DNA of 64,000 nucleotides from Archilochus colubris (taxonomy: Eukaryota; Chordata; Aves; Apodiformes; Trochilidae), in assembly GCA_023079485.1 (NCBI GenBank), contig CM041092.1, positions 16,567,127 to 16,631,126 on the forward strand. The letters run 5' to 3'. Below are positions 43,901 through 58,900 of the stretch, in pieces. The notes under the pieces are model-generated. The model was not told the DNA's origin and made no database searches. It saw only the letters and a program-made list of their open reading frames with translations. Made by a program: the position numbers and the translations under genes. The stretch's first letter is position 1; each line of letters begins with the position of its first letter.

Positions 43901-46900
43901 CCAATTTTTTTCTGAGCTGGTAAGAAGTAAATTTCCCACATACTTCCAACTACAGCTCTCCTGGGAACTTTTCAAGAGCAAATCTTCCAAATTCTCTCCC
44001 CACCTCACACCCCTCCAACTACAGCTCTACTCTTACGTGTCAGAGTCTCCAGGAACTGGTCACAGCAGCTTTGGTTCCGCATTAGCAGATTGTAGGAGGC
44101 TTTTGGGTTCTCAAACTCCATTCGCAAGCTCTGGTGGCAGAGTCCCACTTCCAGATAGGAAATATCAGACAGGTAGTGAGAGTCATTCTTCTTCAGCCAA
44201 TCTGCAGGTTGTCCCCTAATTACAGAGCATAGCTCTCAGTTGCAGCAGGCTGCCCCATCTCCTCTCCCACATTAGACTGCAGTAGGGGGGGTTGCCAGAA
44301 GAGCCTTTGCATGTCACCACACCTGCAGTGTAAGGCTAGCACAGGCTGGCACTCGCAGGGTCTCACTTGCCACCATTTTCCTCACCTGATAGCCCCCGTG
44401 ACTTCCAGCACATAAATCTTGAGATCAGAGGCAACCAGGACTGAGAGGAACTCTTCTTGTCGGCCAAACTTCACCATAACCACCTAGAGTACAGAGAGGG
44501 TGGGTCACACCACTGGCCTGCCCCTTGCTAGCTCACTCATGGAAAGGACCAACTCAAACACACTTCAGCTCCCTTCACACCCCACAGCCTCTAGGATGTC
44601 ACCCCAGTGCAGAACTTGCAGGGTGGCAAGAAGTACAGCCAAGGAGCTGTAGGAATGGTATCGCGGGAGCTCACCTTGAGGAAGCACTGGAACTCCTCAG
44701 TGTCCTCTTCAAAAACCTCCATATCCAGGTACAGCTTCAGGCGATGATCCACAGACCGGAAGTCCCTCATGCTGGGGATGCTGTTCACAGCTGAGGAGAG
44801 CAAAGAGCATCATTAACACTGCCCACGGACCAGGTGCTACCCAAGCATGGCAGCAGCATCACCCCTTCTGCACACCAGCTTCCATCAAGGCTCTCCTCAA
44901 GACAAAGGGCCAAATCCAGGGCTTTACAGGCCACAGGTCTCTATGTGGAGACATGAGGGGATTTCATGACCTCAACACTTGCTTTTTGACATATACAAAG
45001 CTTTGGTCTAACCCATCTTCAATCTATGCTCAGCTGTTTAATCACAGGAGGACACTACTTTGCTGGCAGATTTGGCAGAAGGGCAATTTGTGAAAGATAT
45101 TTCTCATTTCAGCTGGTGTCAGCTCAAGTCAACTTTTTAAACTCCAACTTTGGCTGTGGTAAGGCTAAAGAGGGCTGAGGAAGACATCAATAAAACTGCT
45201 AAGGAATATAATTATGTTTGTCATGCAATTGTATGACCACGTAATTTATGCAATAGCCACAATACTACCTGAGAAAATATGCTTCCCAGTGCAGGTGTTC
45301 TCCACCACAAACACTATACTAATCACTTCTCAGCAGGAACTTTCGCAGGGGTTTGGTTTATAAACTGAGACCTTGCGATTTTACCTGGAGAAGAAGACTG
45401 CTTTATTTCTGACACTTCAAGTGTACAGGACTGACCATGCCAATCCTAAACACTGGTCCTGTACCAGCTTCAGTTATTCTGTAAATCACAAGCTGATACC
45501 CAAGCAAAGGAAGTCTGCTTCATCAGAAACCCAAGGTGCTGCACAGAAAGCATTTGTAGACTTCCTAGTAACTGCTGTCTTGCACAATAGCCCTCACACA
45601 GCCATCACAGAGTCTCTTCTTTGGGACAGGCTTTGTCATTTGAAGCTCACAAAGACCGCTGAGGAAAGCACAAGTAACTGTGGATCCACTAACCAAAGCC
45701 TCCTACAAAAACACCAGCCTCACACTGTACTTAAGCCCACGAATAAATACAGAGAAATTGTGCATAGTAGTCTCTAAAAGTAATGCTTCAGCTGGGAGTT
45801 CACTGGTGCCACAGGAACCCAGTGTGTCTGTCACTGAGCGGTGCAGCTCCCAGAAGAAGACCTTATTAGTCAGACTCTGAAAAATACCCGGGATTAGGAT
45901 CTGATTCAGTTTTCACTATATTCAGGCACAAGGATTGAACAGAAAGGGGAATGAAAAAATGCACAAAAGAACCACAGTTACTGCTGATTGGGCTTCATGA
46001 CACCCCCTCCCCATTAGACAGGAGGCAGTGAACCCTGCAAGCACCAGTGAGAAAGCCCAGCACCAAACTGTGCACACCCCTAAACCCAGCTGTGCTCCTG
46101 CATACTTACCTGGACTGAGATTCCATGTTTCCTCAGATTCGGAGTTCAAAGAGAGCTGGGAAGGAGTGGGCCCACGAGAAACACTGTAACGGTAGCTACC
46201 CATCAAGCTGCCCCCGTTTGTGTCTGTGTGGCTGAGGGACAAGTACTGGCTCTTCAGGCTCAGATCCTTTTTCCCGATGCCTCCATCTGAACTGCGGGAG
46301 CTGGAATAGAGAGCGCTGTTGTGCTCGCCACTCGGCTCTGGGGTCCTGGTGCTGTTGCTGGTATCCATCTCAGAGCTGTCCTCCCCGCCGATGTAGAACT
46401 TCCCACTTTCACTGGCCAGGGCAGGCGTTTCCTCTGGGCCCTCCTGTTGGCTTCCTCCCTCCAGGACAGAGTCTGATAGGTCTTCACTTGTGCTATCATG
46501 GCCAGATGGCAAAGGTGTGCTGGAATACACCTCTGAAGGCAGGATGACCACATGGTCACTAGAACAACTGGGACAGACTATGGGCTCACCAGCTGCTGCA
46601 GCATCTGTGAAAGATTTCATCAGGGATAAAGAAAAAAACGCACAACAAGATTCTCCTTGGGTTTTTTTTTTCCCTTCTGCAAACCATAAATTATTCCTTT
46701 TGAAGTAGACAATAGTTATCTGACTTGAGCAACTTGTTAAGCAACTCTGAATCATATCCTACACACATCACCTCACAGATTATTGAGAAATTCTGGATCA
46801 GTGCTAACATTCACCAGAAATAGCTCTGCTCAGAGTTAGTGACCACTGTGTCCTTTAGTTGCAACTGAAACTACATCAGGACTCTGTCTCATGATTTTCC

Positions 46901-49900
46901 TCCACTTTGTGTCCACAAATGCTCACATAGTCTTTGAAAACCAAAATCATAACCAGCCAATTCAACCTTTCTTAGCCACCTCCATCCCCAGCTTAGTTTA
47001 CCCTCCAGCTAGACATGCTGTGTCACTTTTCCAGCTGTCCTCATCCTTCCTGACCCCAATTCCTGATGCTCCCTTTATCCACACCACAGAAGACTCCCAG
47101 CTGGATCTTGGGACTCCCACTACCCTGGTGGGGGGGAAGAAAGTATCCTGGCGTGGAGGGAAGTGCTGCAGCCAGGACAGCACTTTTGCCATCACTGCAG
47201 TACTTTGATCCCAGGATACTTCATCAAACAAGAAGCATCTTCTGAGCTACGGCTGGGCACTCCCCACTGAGCTTTGAAAAAAATCAGGAACTGGAAGGTA
47301 CCTCCTCAGCACTAGCCATGTCTCAGCCAAAATACCACATCTAGTTTCAGACACACAAAGAAATATGTGGACAAATGGGAAAGAGTACAAAGGAGACCAG
47401 CAAGAATAACTGCATTATATAAGATATGACTGACAAGCAAATTATCTAGGGACCTGAGCTTATTTAGTCTAGATGAGAGAAGACCGGACTAGTTGTAGGG
47501 AGGGGGAGAACAATAATGGCCCTCAAATATGAAGAAAGGAATAAATCATTCCCCATCAGGCAAGCAAAAGTGGGCTTAAGATCACAGCCAAGGAGACCTA
47601 GGTCAGGGTTCTGGTGGTTTTTCTGATGTCTAACAGCCAAGTTTTTACCCAAAATACTGAAGCAGATTCCCCAGAAGCCTCCATTAGGAAAAGCCCAAAT
47701 TAGTCTCTGTGGTAGAACTGACCTTGGCTTCAACAGGTTGAGAGACCATGTGACCATTAAGGCCTCTCCCAGCCTTCAGATTTCTGTGGCCCATCTGCAG
47801 TTTCCAGCACCCCTGTGTCCTCTCAGACCCCAGGCCACCCACAGCTGGGCTGCTCTCTTTGCTTAACCTTAAAACAGTGGCTTATTCTGGCTTGTGAACA
47901 AGGCAGGCTCTTCCTAGTCCAAGTGGGTCAAGTGAGAGTACATCCCACAACAGGTTTTAATTTCAGTACAGCCAAGGCATCATCCCTCTCCTACATATTC
48001 CATGATCTGCACCACAGCTGCCATTCCAGCAGTCTGTCTTGGAATTAGCTAGCATCCTGTTTCTGGGCACTACATCTTACCTTTTTTTGAGGCAATCAGG
48101 GTCTCCAGGATTTTGGCATCTCCAGCCTCTGAAGGATAAGAACCTTGATGCCAGGGAGCAGGCTGTGAAAACTCCTGCTTGCACTTCAGGCACTGGAGCT
48201 TTGTGGATCCCTTTTCCTGGTCTTGGTTTCGACGATTCTCCTCAACAGCTGGAGACAGCACTTCAAGGACACACTAAAAGTAGCAGCACAGGGAAAAGAG
48301 TGCTAGCATGCAGCTATAACCATCCTAACGGAAGCAGGGCTCTGAAATCAGCAAGTCTCACATGCTTCATTACAGCATGATGGACTGCAAGGGATGCAGG
48401 GCCATTTCCCAGCTAATGGAGTACAACAGCCAGTCTATGCAAGACTTGCCAAGGGCTTCACTGCATTAAGACCAAGAGAACCTGTTTTTGCAGTTCCAAT
48501 CCTCTTATCTATGTATTGCAAGGGTATCTCTAGAACTGTGGTCTCAAAGGTCCCATTTGTGCTTTCTCTGTAACATCTTGTTTAAATGTACTTAAACAAC
48601 AGTACCTTGAGAAAAATACTTTGAGACCCAACTTCCTCCAGCAGCTGTGCAGACCAGAGCGGCCATAGCACTGACACTCTCATTGTCTGGAGGGCTAAGT
48701 CCAGGCTAGGGCTAGAGCATCACTCAGCCCCCAGGAAACATCAGCCCGTGGCTCACAGGGCCCTCCACTGGTCATTTGTGTAGCAGGAGAAATCCTCAGC
48801 TTACAAGCCAGACATGAGCTGCAATAGGGCAGTAGATGCACGTGTGCTCTAAAATCAGGGGCTACGCAGTGGCTGGGGACCAGTGTCTTCCACTAACATT
48901 GCCCCTTCCCCAGGCTTCCCCCTCCTTCCTCTCCACCTGCAGGCACTGCTCTGGGCAGTCATCCAGCACCACATATTTGCGCTTCTGCCGGTCCTTGCGA
49001 ATGTAGCTGAAGTGCAGCGTGAGGACAGGGAAAATTTGCTCCACATCCTACGGGAGATAAAAACAAGACCAGTTCTAAAGAGAGCACAGCATCCACTATA
49101 CAGATTTGTTTGCAACTGTCTGAAACATGGCCATATAAGCACTGAATTTAGTAAGACCTGACTAGCTGATAGCATTTGGGAGCACAGTAAAATGGATATA
49201 AACAAACAAATAAAAATAAGCTCACAAGTGCTGAGAACAAAAGTAATTTTTCAGGGCCTGGAACAAAGCATTTCAAATGAAACACCTTCTTACAAGGGTA
49301 TCATGAAAACTGATATTCTGAGGCATATCAAGCCACAAACATTCAGGAAGTACAAGGGCAGGAAGGAAAAATGAGTTGGAGCTTTTGGAGAAAACAGTAT
49401 TAGAGAAGCCTGTGAACATGTCCATGCACACACTGAATGCAAACATCCTACCATGAGGAAAGAGAGATTTCTGAAATCCCTTTCTAAAGAACCACAAAAG
49501 CAAAATAGGGCTGGTACTGGTAATGCATGCACCTAAAGCAGATGGAAAACCATTCATTGATCTACTAGTAGATTTCCAAACATCACACTAGGCTCAGTGC
49601 TACACTGTCTAAGAAATAGTGCAGTCCACAAGCAGTCCTCTAAGGCCACGGTGATATCCTGGTGAGGAATGGATGGCAGAGAGTCTCTGTTTCATACAGG
49701 CTCCTCTTGAGAAGTCTCCCATTCTTGCACACTGGAACAAGTCCAGCCATTGACTTTTTAACTCCAGCTTTGGAACAGAATTGGTGCTGGCTTCTGCTAT
49801 ATTACCACAGGTACTCTAAGCAATACAGATGCTGTTGATACATGTGTTGGGTGGAAGAGATGCTCAATCAATCAATCAATCAGGCTTTGCAGGAGCTAGG

Positions 49901-52900
49901 AAAAGACCTGCAGGGTACTGTGACAGAAGACCAAACCCAGAATGCTGGCCCACACAGGGAGTAAGATGCCAAAGACTCGCACAAGAGGCGTAACTTACCA
50001 TCCTCTTCCAGTTCATCTCAGAGGTGTCCACCTTCTCCAGGCATTTCAGCTCCAGCTTGTGAAGGACTCTGGCAGCCTTCAGTTCCACCTCAATCACATG
50101 CTTAGCTGTAACTCGTAGGAAGATCCAGTCTGGCTCAGGGTCCCCTTCACCTTCTATTTGACTCACCAGCACTGGCTGGCAAAGGTCCACTGCCAAAATA
50201 AGACACAGTACAGGTATGTACACACAGCAGACCTTCACGGTTTGCTTGGCCCCAGTCCTTAGAATTCTTACAATACTGGGAAGCATGATAAAACTTCAGG
50301 GATATCACATTTGTTCCATCTATTCTTTCATCACCCAAGCTCTCAAACACACCAGTGAAAGACCCTATTTACCTTCTGGCTTCTCCTCCTCTTCCTCCCC
50401 CAGCATTAGCTCATCTGCTTCCTCTTCTTCTATGTGTTCATCCAGCTGTACTTCAGGCTCTTCCTTCTTCTCAGTATCATCGAAATGAGGAGGGGATTCT
50501 TTCTGGGATACTTGGAATTTTCTTTGCTCTGTCTCAGAGCTCTCACTCTGCAAATCCATTGCAGCAGGCCTGCCTGCAATTTCATCTGCAGAACGACTCC
50601 GGCAGATGATAGGTACTTGGTCATTCTTCTCTAGATGTCTCTTGTACTGCAGCCAGTCAACACCAAAACGATCTCTGAAGCTGCTCAAGCGCTTCATCTC
50701 CTTCTGATGTTGTAGGACCAGGCCTGCAGAGAGAAAACTTCAGAAGTATGAAAACAGTTGCCACGCCAGAGCACGCCTCTTGAGTGTGGGCAGTTCAGCT
50801 GCTGTTTCACTGAAGAAGACAACAATCCTTACCGGCAGAGAGAGGTAATGCCGGGGCCTCATGTTCTGTGTCACTGGGCTCCGAAATGCTCGCTCTGCGT
50901 ACTTTGACTTTTCCCTGGAACAAAAGGAATAAGAATAGTTGGGAGGCACCAGAACAAGCAAAAGAGCATCTGGCTCTGCCAAGCTGAAGGGTTCATGGCT
51001 GCTACAGTACAGTAGCACACCATGAAACATTTGTCAAAGTATATCTAGACTGATGTGAAGCCCAGCACCTTTCTAACACACCAAAGTGCAGAGGCTCACT
51101 ACCACTGCCATACAGTCAGTACAAGACCACATCCCACTATATGAGGCTTTCATCTTGAGGAAGCCCCTTCACCCAACATGCCAACTACATGGTTAAGCAG
51201 CTATTTCAGTCCCAGACCTTGCTTTTCCTCCGAGGGAGCCTGACAGCCACATTCTCTGCTGGGGAGGGACTGTCACTGAAGTCTGCAGCACAGGAACTGT
51301 CCAGAGCACTGCGGTCCAGGAGAGTTTTCTCTGAGGTAGAAGTATGGATTGACTGTGACACACTTTGCACAAGTCTTGGAAGGTGCTAAAGCCAAAAGAA
51401 GAGAATGCTGCCTGCTGAGTGCAAAGGGAAGACAAGGTTACCAAGCCACAACTCAGCCTGACAACTTCCCTGCCCTTCTCCCCAAACTTTCACCATCTCA
51501 GTTGATGATGACAACAGATCCTGCCTGATTGACTGGATTTTTTATCATGACCACTCTGATTTGACTCAATATCTGTCTTTGTTAAAAACATGGGAAACTG
51601 ATAATTGTTTGGTTTGCTGCCATGTAATTCAAGTGTCAAGTACCAGGCAGGATCCTGAAGAGGAAACAGGCAAGGCTCCAAGTTCTGCAAGGCTACAATG
51701 GCCAGTCCCAGCAATTACCAGGAATCAGCAAAGACTGGGCCAGAATGAACTGTGTCAAAGAGTCAAGGCAGCCCATAAAGATTTAGGGGCACATGTAACA
51801 ATGCAAAAAACTGTCAGAGCTCCCACACCCAAAGCTGGTAAGATCAGTCTACAACTGTACTTACCATTAGGTCTGAGGAAGACAGTGGCTCCCCATCCAA
51901 GAGGAACTGTAATTAGAGATCCATTGGCAGTCAGATTCCATTTGGTTGGCACATACTCAGGACAACATCTGCTGACTCCTAATCCCCTTCAGACCACCCT
52001 AGGTTTGGGATCCCTAGCACAAAACTGAAAAGACAACAACCCTGTTCCTGGCTATTCATCACTCCTTCAGTTGTAGCTACCTGACCTAATAGCATGTAAA
52101 GCCAGAAGGGACCATTGTGGCTTTCCTGTTTACAGGACAGTTCAAGGAATACAATAGAATATTTTGTAACAACACACAGGTTATTTTGAGAGGTACTCAC
52201 TTTCACCTCAAAGCTTGTGCCCTACTTTTTGCCTGAGTCAGTAGCTTGTTCCAAGATGCAATTTGAAGACAATGAATCCAGACATTTGCCACTTATATGA
52301 AGGGCAGATCAGCTTTGGAACCCCTTCTAACCCTTAGCAAGCAAGTTTACTTTCCTAAATTGCCAGAATGCTCTCTTTGGTAGCTTCTTTATTTAAAATC
52401 AGATTACCAAGAATTGACCTAAGTACCAGTGTGCAAGGGAAACAGTGATGATACCTAGCTGAGAGCAGAATGATAGGGAGGTGGCCACGGTTGCCAAAGG
52501 AGTATGTAATTAGGCAAGGTGGGCCAAGACAGTGAGTTCCTTCTTTGCAAAATCCAGCTACATAGCAGGAAAAGAATAAAGTTTTGGAATCATCAGAGAG
52601 AAACAACTGATGAAGGATAGTGAAGATATATCCAGATACGAAGTCTTGCAAACTTGAGATGAATATTGAACTCTCTCTGACCTGGCCAGCACACCACATA
52701 AAAATTTCAAGATAAACTACTCTATTTGAAAAAAACCAAACCCACCACCACCAAAAAAAAAAAAGGAAACCCCCCCCCCAAAACAAATACCCAACAAATC
52801 ACTAAAAAATCGTCACTCTTACACCCCAGGAAGAAATTTTCAGGTTTATGAAATTCTTTCCCCTCATTTTCCCCTGAGTGTCAGAACACCCTACACCTTC

Positions 52901-55900
52901 AACAGCAGAGGCAGAAGGCACATGGTTGATACTCACATTACTGGAGGAGGCTGCTCTGGGAGACAGATGTACAAGGGTGGCAGATCGGTGGTTTGCATGG
53001 AACCATAATGGGTTTCCCTCCAGATGCAGCTGGGTGGGGGAAATAGAGAAACTGCTATCAGAAGCAATATTCTATGCTCTGATGTAATCTGCCAGCACGC
53101 TCCAGGCTTTCTCTCTAACTCAGAAAAGATCCTTGCAGCAGAACAGTGATCAAGCCAGGAGGGTACTAAGCTTTTACAATGTTTTCTGAAATTTGTTAAG
53201 CAAATAGAGAAAGAAATTAAGATACTTCCAACTCAGGTTCCTAAATCATTAGGAACTTTTTCAGTACTGACTCTATGAAGTGTTGAAAGAACAGTCCTTT
53301 GAAGACTATCATCTTCCTTCACAAGTGCTATAGTGTCCTGGTTTGGGCCAGGACTTCACTTACCCTTCTTCAGACTTCTCTGAACATACAAACCCACAAC
53401 AGGATTAGGGGAGAATCTTTAATGAACTTGACAGTGCTAAAATCAGAAAGGGGAAGCAAAAAGGTGGGATGGAAGCAATGGGATGAATTATGGAAAAAGG
53501 TTGGCTTGAGCAGGTCACCAAAAATGAATGCTGCCTCTCTAATGTTCCTTCATCAGCTTCCAACTTTAAAATTAAAATGCTTAAGATCTGAATTGATCTT
53601 TGAAAACCCTCTTACTACCACATGGTCTCCACCTTGCGCTCCCTGACCATGACATCAATAGTCTACCAAACCATCAGGCTTTGTGCTTACTTTTTTTACA
53701 CGGTGCAGAGAGGACAATGGTGCCAACTGGGCATGCTCCAGCAGCAAGTTATAGGCCACATCCAGGTGCTGCAGATTCACTAGCTGTTCAACCCCTGCAA
53801 ATAAAGCAAGACACCATCAGCACACTACTATGAACCTCCCACCCACCCCTCTCTCCCAAAACTGAACCCTAGTAAAAAGAGCTGTGCCCAGGATTTCAAG
53901 TTCTGTTCCTCCTCAGGGAAGAGAGAAAGGCCTTAAACTCAGAAATATTTCTCCCTTGTGGGCTCACCATTAATGCTGTCAAGCTCATTGTTTCGCAGGA
54001 TGAGAGTCACCAGCTTGGATCGGCTGAAGATACCAAGGTTTGGCACCTTGGACAGGAAGTTATAAGCCAGATTGAGGTACTCAAGTTCTGTAAGGGTCTG
54101 TTCAGAGAGAAGAGCAGCAACTGGATCAATTGAGACCTGACCCTGAACTCAAGACAGGGTACAAGGCCCTACCATTTTTTCCATCCTACCAAGGTCAACC
54201 AACAGTTGAGTTCCTTAAGACTACTTCTGCAACAAGACATGGATGTTCACATTTGAAGTGGTTTGTCTAGGGGTGCTCAGCATGATCTAACTACTTCATA
54301 AAATTTGCTAGGAGCAGCTTTCTCTTTCCTCATCACCTTCATAGTAAGGATCTAGACCCCCTGCCATAGCAACAGGACTTAACTATTAAAAGAGCCCTTT
54401 CTTAACTTTGCGAGGATGATGCTAAATAACACATTCTGAGTTTCACCAGCTCCATGAAAAGCTGTTTCATAACTTCTCCTAGAAGAAGCAGATCTAGCCC
54501 AGCAGGGCATGTATTTCACTGCCATCCCCCACTGCATGTGTGACCGTATGTACAGCGTACACTGTATGCATCCTGGTATTTATCACTTGGCCACAAAGGA
54601 GTGGCAAGTGATACACACAGCCAGCTCTCCTGCCTTAGAACAGGTGAGGAACTCTGCCTCAGTGGCACCAGGGCTGCACACACAGTACAACAGTTTCAAG
54701 GCTGCAGGCACTAGCTGTAAATCACATGCTTGCTGGACCACAACTCCAATTCCTTTTGTTACACTTCACTTAGCAGGCACGTAGTTAATGATTACAGCAC
54801 TTTAGCAGCATCCTCTCCATACAAGGAAACGCTGGTGCTCAGGACAAGATACTCACCGTTAAATAGTGCTCACAATCCTGGATCTTGTTGTGACTCAAAT
54901 CCAAGACTCTCAGGGCATTCAGTAATTGCTGAAAGACACAAAGACACTATATAAGATCTTCCAAATATCTCCCTTACAGCATGGAAGCCCTGTCCTGCTG
55001 GGAAAGGCCAGCAAAATTAACACAGCCCACTCCCTCCCACCCAGACCTTGAGGCACTCAGTGATGAGTGCTTTGTTCTTGGCTGTGATTATCTCTTCCCT
55101 TCAGTCATGCAGGAAGGGTGCCCCACTCACCAGTGAGTCATCCAAGGCAGTGATCGAGTTATAGCTGAAGTTCACAGTCTGCAATTCCAACCATGGGAGA
55201 GCACAGCTCAGATCTCCACCACATGCTGAAATGATTTCCTAGGAATAAGTGAGGAGCCATTCCTTGGTCAGGACTAGTTGCTACAGTAACAGCAGAAGAA
55301 CACAGCCTAAAACTAGGGTGGCATATGGTGCTTTGCAGACTCTGCTGTGCCTAGAGTGGCAGTGACTTTTATGTCACCAATTCAAGTATTTGGAGGTGGT
55401 GGGAACTGCACACTAGATATTTAGAAAGAAACTGCTTTAGCTTCCTACACTCAAGTGGCAACAGTTAACCAAACACTACAATTCACAGGCTCTGAACGCT
55501 ACGCAGCAAGATTTATGCTAACAAAATCTTTTTCAGACCTCCACCAAAACAGAAGTCAGACACACAAGATACACACCAACCTGTCCTCTGGCAGATGGAA
55601 GAACCACTGAAAGCACTTCCTACCAGTAGCCCCTGCTTCCAGGAGGCAGCTGCTTCGGTGCCACAGACAGAAGCCCAGAAGCCCAGAGCCCCACAGCTAG
55701 CACAGCCCATGCTACTCAGTTCTCTGCAGCTGGAGCTTCACTTTGTGTCTAAAAAACCTGATGGCCACCAGTGGAGATAAGACAGGGGTGAGGGGCACAG
55801 CATTCCCTCTGAAAAACGGCTCTAACTTAAGGCTGCTGAGGTACAATGAATAAACCTCAATCAGCTGCAGCATCTGGAAACAGCCAAACACACAGGACGG

Positions 55901-58900
55901 TCAAATCTAGACGATGCAAATACTCAACGGAGGAAGACATTCTCAAGCAGCTAAAAAGGAGACCACAGAGCACTTGAGTATCCAGCCAGGGAATACTTCA
56001 ACAGTGATGAGTTAGAAGTAGGACTCCAGAACAGGGAAGGGAGAAAAAGTCATATACAACATGGACTGATAAGATAGTTAAACCTGTCATTCCTGTGTGA
56101 AGGAATGCCTTTGCCCTGCAGTTTTCCATATGAGCTGTGTAGAGACACTCACCTCCAGTGTATTGATACACTTGCAACAGGTTAAAGATTCCAGTTGAGA
56201 ATAGACAAATCGCAGTCCCCGGAGGCAGTGTGGAGGGACAGACCTCAGCTACAGCAGCGATGAGAAAATAAGGACAACATACATCAAAATATTACAGTGT
56301 AAGAGCAGCTGCCATCCCAGGCCCATCTCTGCAAGGGATCTCCTGTTTCCCTGCTGAAGCCTTCCCTAACATCCCAGCCTTCACTCTTACCCAGGTTTCT
56401 CCTGAGGAAATGTTGCTAGAGTTTAAACTTAGCCTTCTAGGGAAGCCACAAAAGCCTACCCCAGTTTATAGGAGTAGTGGTGTTCTGCAACCACAAACCT
56501 AAGTCAACAAAAGTCAAACAGCAAGACTCAAAGCCAGTTCTGCCTCTTGCACTTACTTCCAGATGCCGGAGGGACTTGAAAGGGAAGATCTTCACAGCAG
56601 ATTGCAAAACACAGCTTGGAACATGAACAAGCTGGAGAAAACAGAAAAGAAGTCTCACGTCAAGCTTGATTTGTACTGAACTACTACTCTCCCAATACAC
56701 CAACTGCAGCAGCTTGAACAGCAGCTCAGGTGTTAACATGCCCTCCTCCAATGCTTGGGGTATTGGCACTGTCTCTTGGCTCCCTAATTTAACAGAGGTC
56801 AAAGAGAAAATCATGTTAGCCAGCACAGCCCATAGCACCCCTTTTCTTCTCTTCTGCCTATGTGGCTTCATTACTTTCAATACCACAGGGAGGCCTGACA
56901 GCTGGATTCCTCATTAGCCAACTCCAACAAATTTACTAAATAAAGACAAAGCTAACTGCTACAGCTATGTTTATCAAGCAACTGAAGCTAAACTATCTCT
57001 CTTGTGGGAGGTGTGGGTGTGCATTTCACTAGAACACACCAAATAATGCAAATCAGAAGCAGATCAAATGGAACACAGCTTGCGTCCCAAAATGCTGAGA
57101 GCATTAGACTGAGGTACCTGCAAACCTCCTCTTTATATTCTGTAGTTTAGCCACTGGCTCTTTCACCACAGGGTAGCTAGACTGTGTTCAAGCAGCTTAT
57201 TAAATCCAGCTTCTTGTGCTTTCTACAGCGTATAAGCCCTATTTCAGATTATGTGAGTAATGAAGTAGTTGATGTTTCCACTGCAGACACCAGAGTACAA
57301 ATGGAGAGACCATCTCTGTCAGCCTGCAGACTCATCAGATACAGAACTGACATGCCAAGGCCACATCACCACCACTGCTTCCACAGTTAGAGCCCTGGCT
57401 GAGATCAATCACTGCCCACTGCCTGCCAGCACTAACGTGGGATGTTGGACAGGAAGCTAGGGGAAGCTAGCACTGGGAAACTCTTATGATCAGTTTCAGC
57501 AAAGTTTATTTCAGATGATATCCTTGCTCTGTGCCCTTACCGTCTCTTCCCCCTCTCCTGTCCTAAGGATCTGATCAGGGTTAAATAAATTGTCAGTTCC
57601 TCCAAGTAAATCAGTTAAGGCACCACAATGAGTAGCTTCCCCGTCTTTACAGGTGTGTTACAGAAAGATGCTGTTTTTTGGCTACTGTAAGCACTAACCA
57701 GATTTCAGTGTCCCTCCCCACCTTCTCCTGCCAGGGTGCCTGTTTTTCCGCAGGCTCTGGACCCCACTCCAATCTCCACCCTCAGCTGACTGGTACAAAG
57801 CCCTCCCAACAACATTCACGTAAACCCTCCAACCCATCTCATACACAAAACAGTTATAAAGACATCACAGACTACAGAGCTCAGACAGAACACCTCCTAA
57901 GCACCACTGTGGAACCGAAAGACTGATGCTGATTTCCCCTTCCCCTTTCAGGCCCAGTTCACCACTATTACCCTTGTAACAGTGCCCCTGTGCCAAGTAT
58001 AATCATGTGCAACCTTGCAAAACGTGCCACCTTTCAAAATGCCCTCTGCAGAATCCCTAGCTCCATAATATTACCTTTAATATAGCCTTCTTAAAATTAT
58101 TGAGCAATGTCCCAACACTGTGAAACCCAAACCACTGCAGCAAGTCAAACTCAGAAACAAGAAGAAGGTCTCAGAGTGGTGGCTGTATCCAACATCTGAC
58201 TGTTCTGCTCAAATGCCACGGCTCTGCTGCCTCTTGTAGATCATCATTCAGAGGGCATTCAGCTGTGCTCTGCTGCCAGATACAGCCTGAACTGCTCAAG
58301 CATTTCAGGAAATAATCATTTTCCCAACAATGTCGACAGCTTACCAAGGTCAGGACATAATTAACCCCTGCTTCCCCTGTTTTTAACTCTGAAAAACTTT
58401 CCACTGAGTTTTACAGCTGATCCTAGACGAAGCAGCTGCACACCATCGTGCTGAACCACGACTTCATGCAACAGCCCTTTGAGAGCGGGCCGACCCAGGC
58501 GTTACACACGCAAGATGGGGCCAGTGGGCTTCAGTGACTCTGAAGCTGGCAGCTGTGTCTGCCGCCTCCGCTCGCCGGCCTCGCAATACCCCCGGCCCCT
58601 CACTTCCCCGGCCACGGTAGGTACGGACCTTCAACGAGTGAGTCTTCTGCAGGACATCGAAGAGGAATTGAGCCTGGAGGATGGCGGCGGTCTCGGCGGG
58701 GTGCGAGGGCAGGGCCACGAAGCCCCGGTTCTGGTTGCGGGAGCCCAAGTGCTGCTCGAAGACCTGCGTGAGGTGCTGCAGGGTGGAGGTGAGCAGCGTC
58801 AGCGTGCTGGAGCCGTCCAGGACGAGGTCCCCTGCGGGAAGGGGAAGGACAGGCCGGGCAGTGAGAACTGCTGCCTTCACACCGGAGCTTTCACAGCGGA

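Noticed and set aside
53335..53365. Possible LTR start (TGTCCTGGTTTGGGCC) in an STK11IP intron
   Set aside because: The motif recalls some avian LTR ends, but I can find no second terminus, target-site duplication or internal sequence; a chance or relic match.
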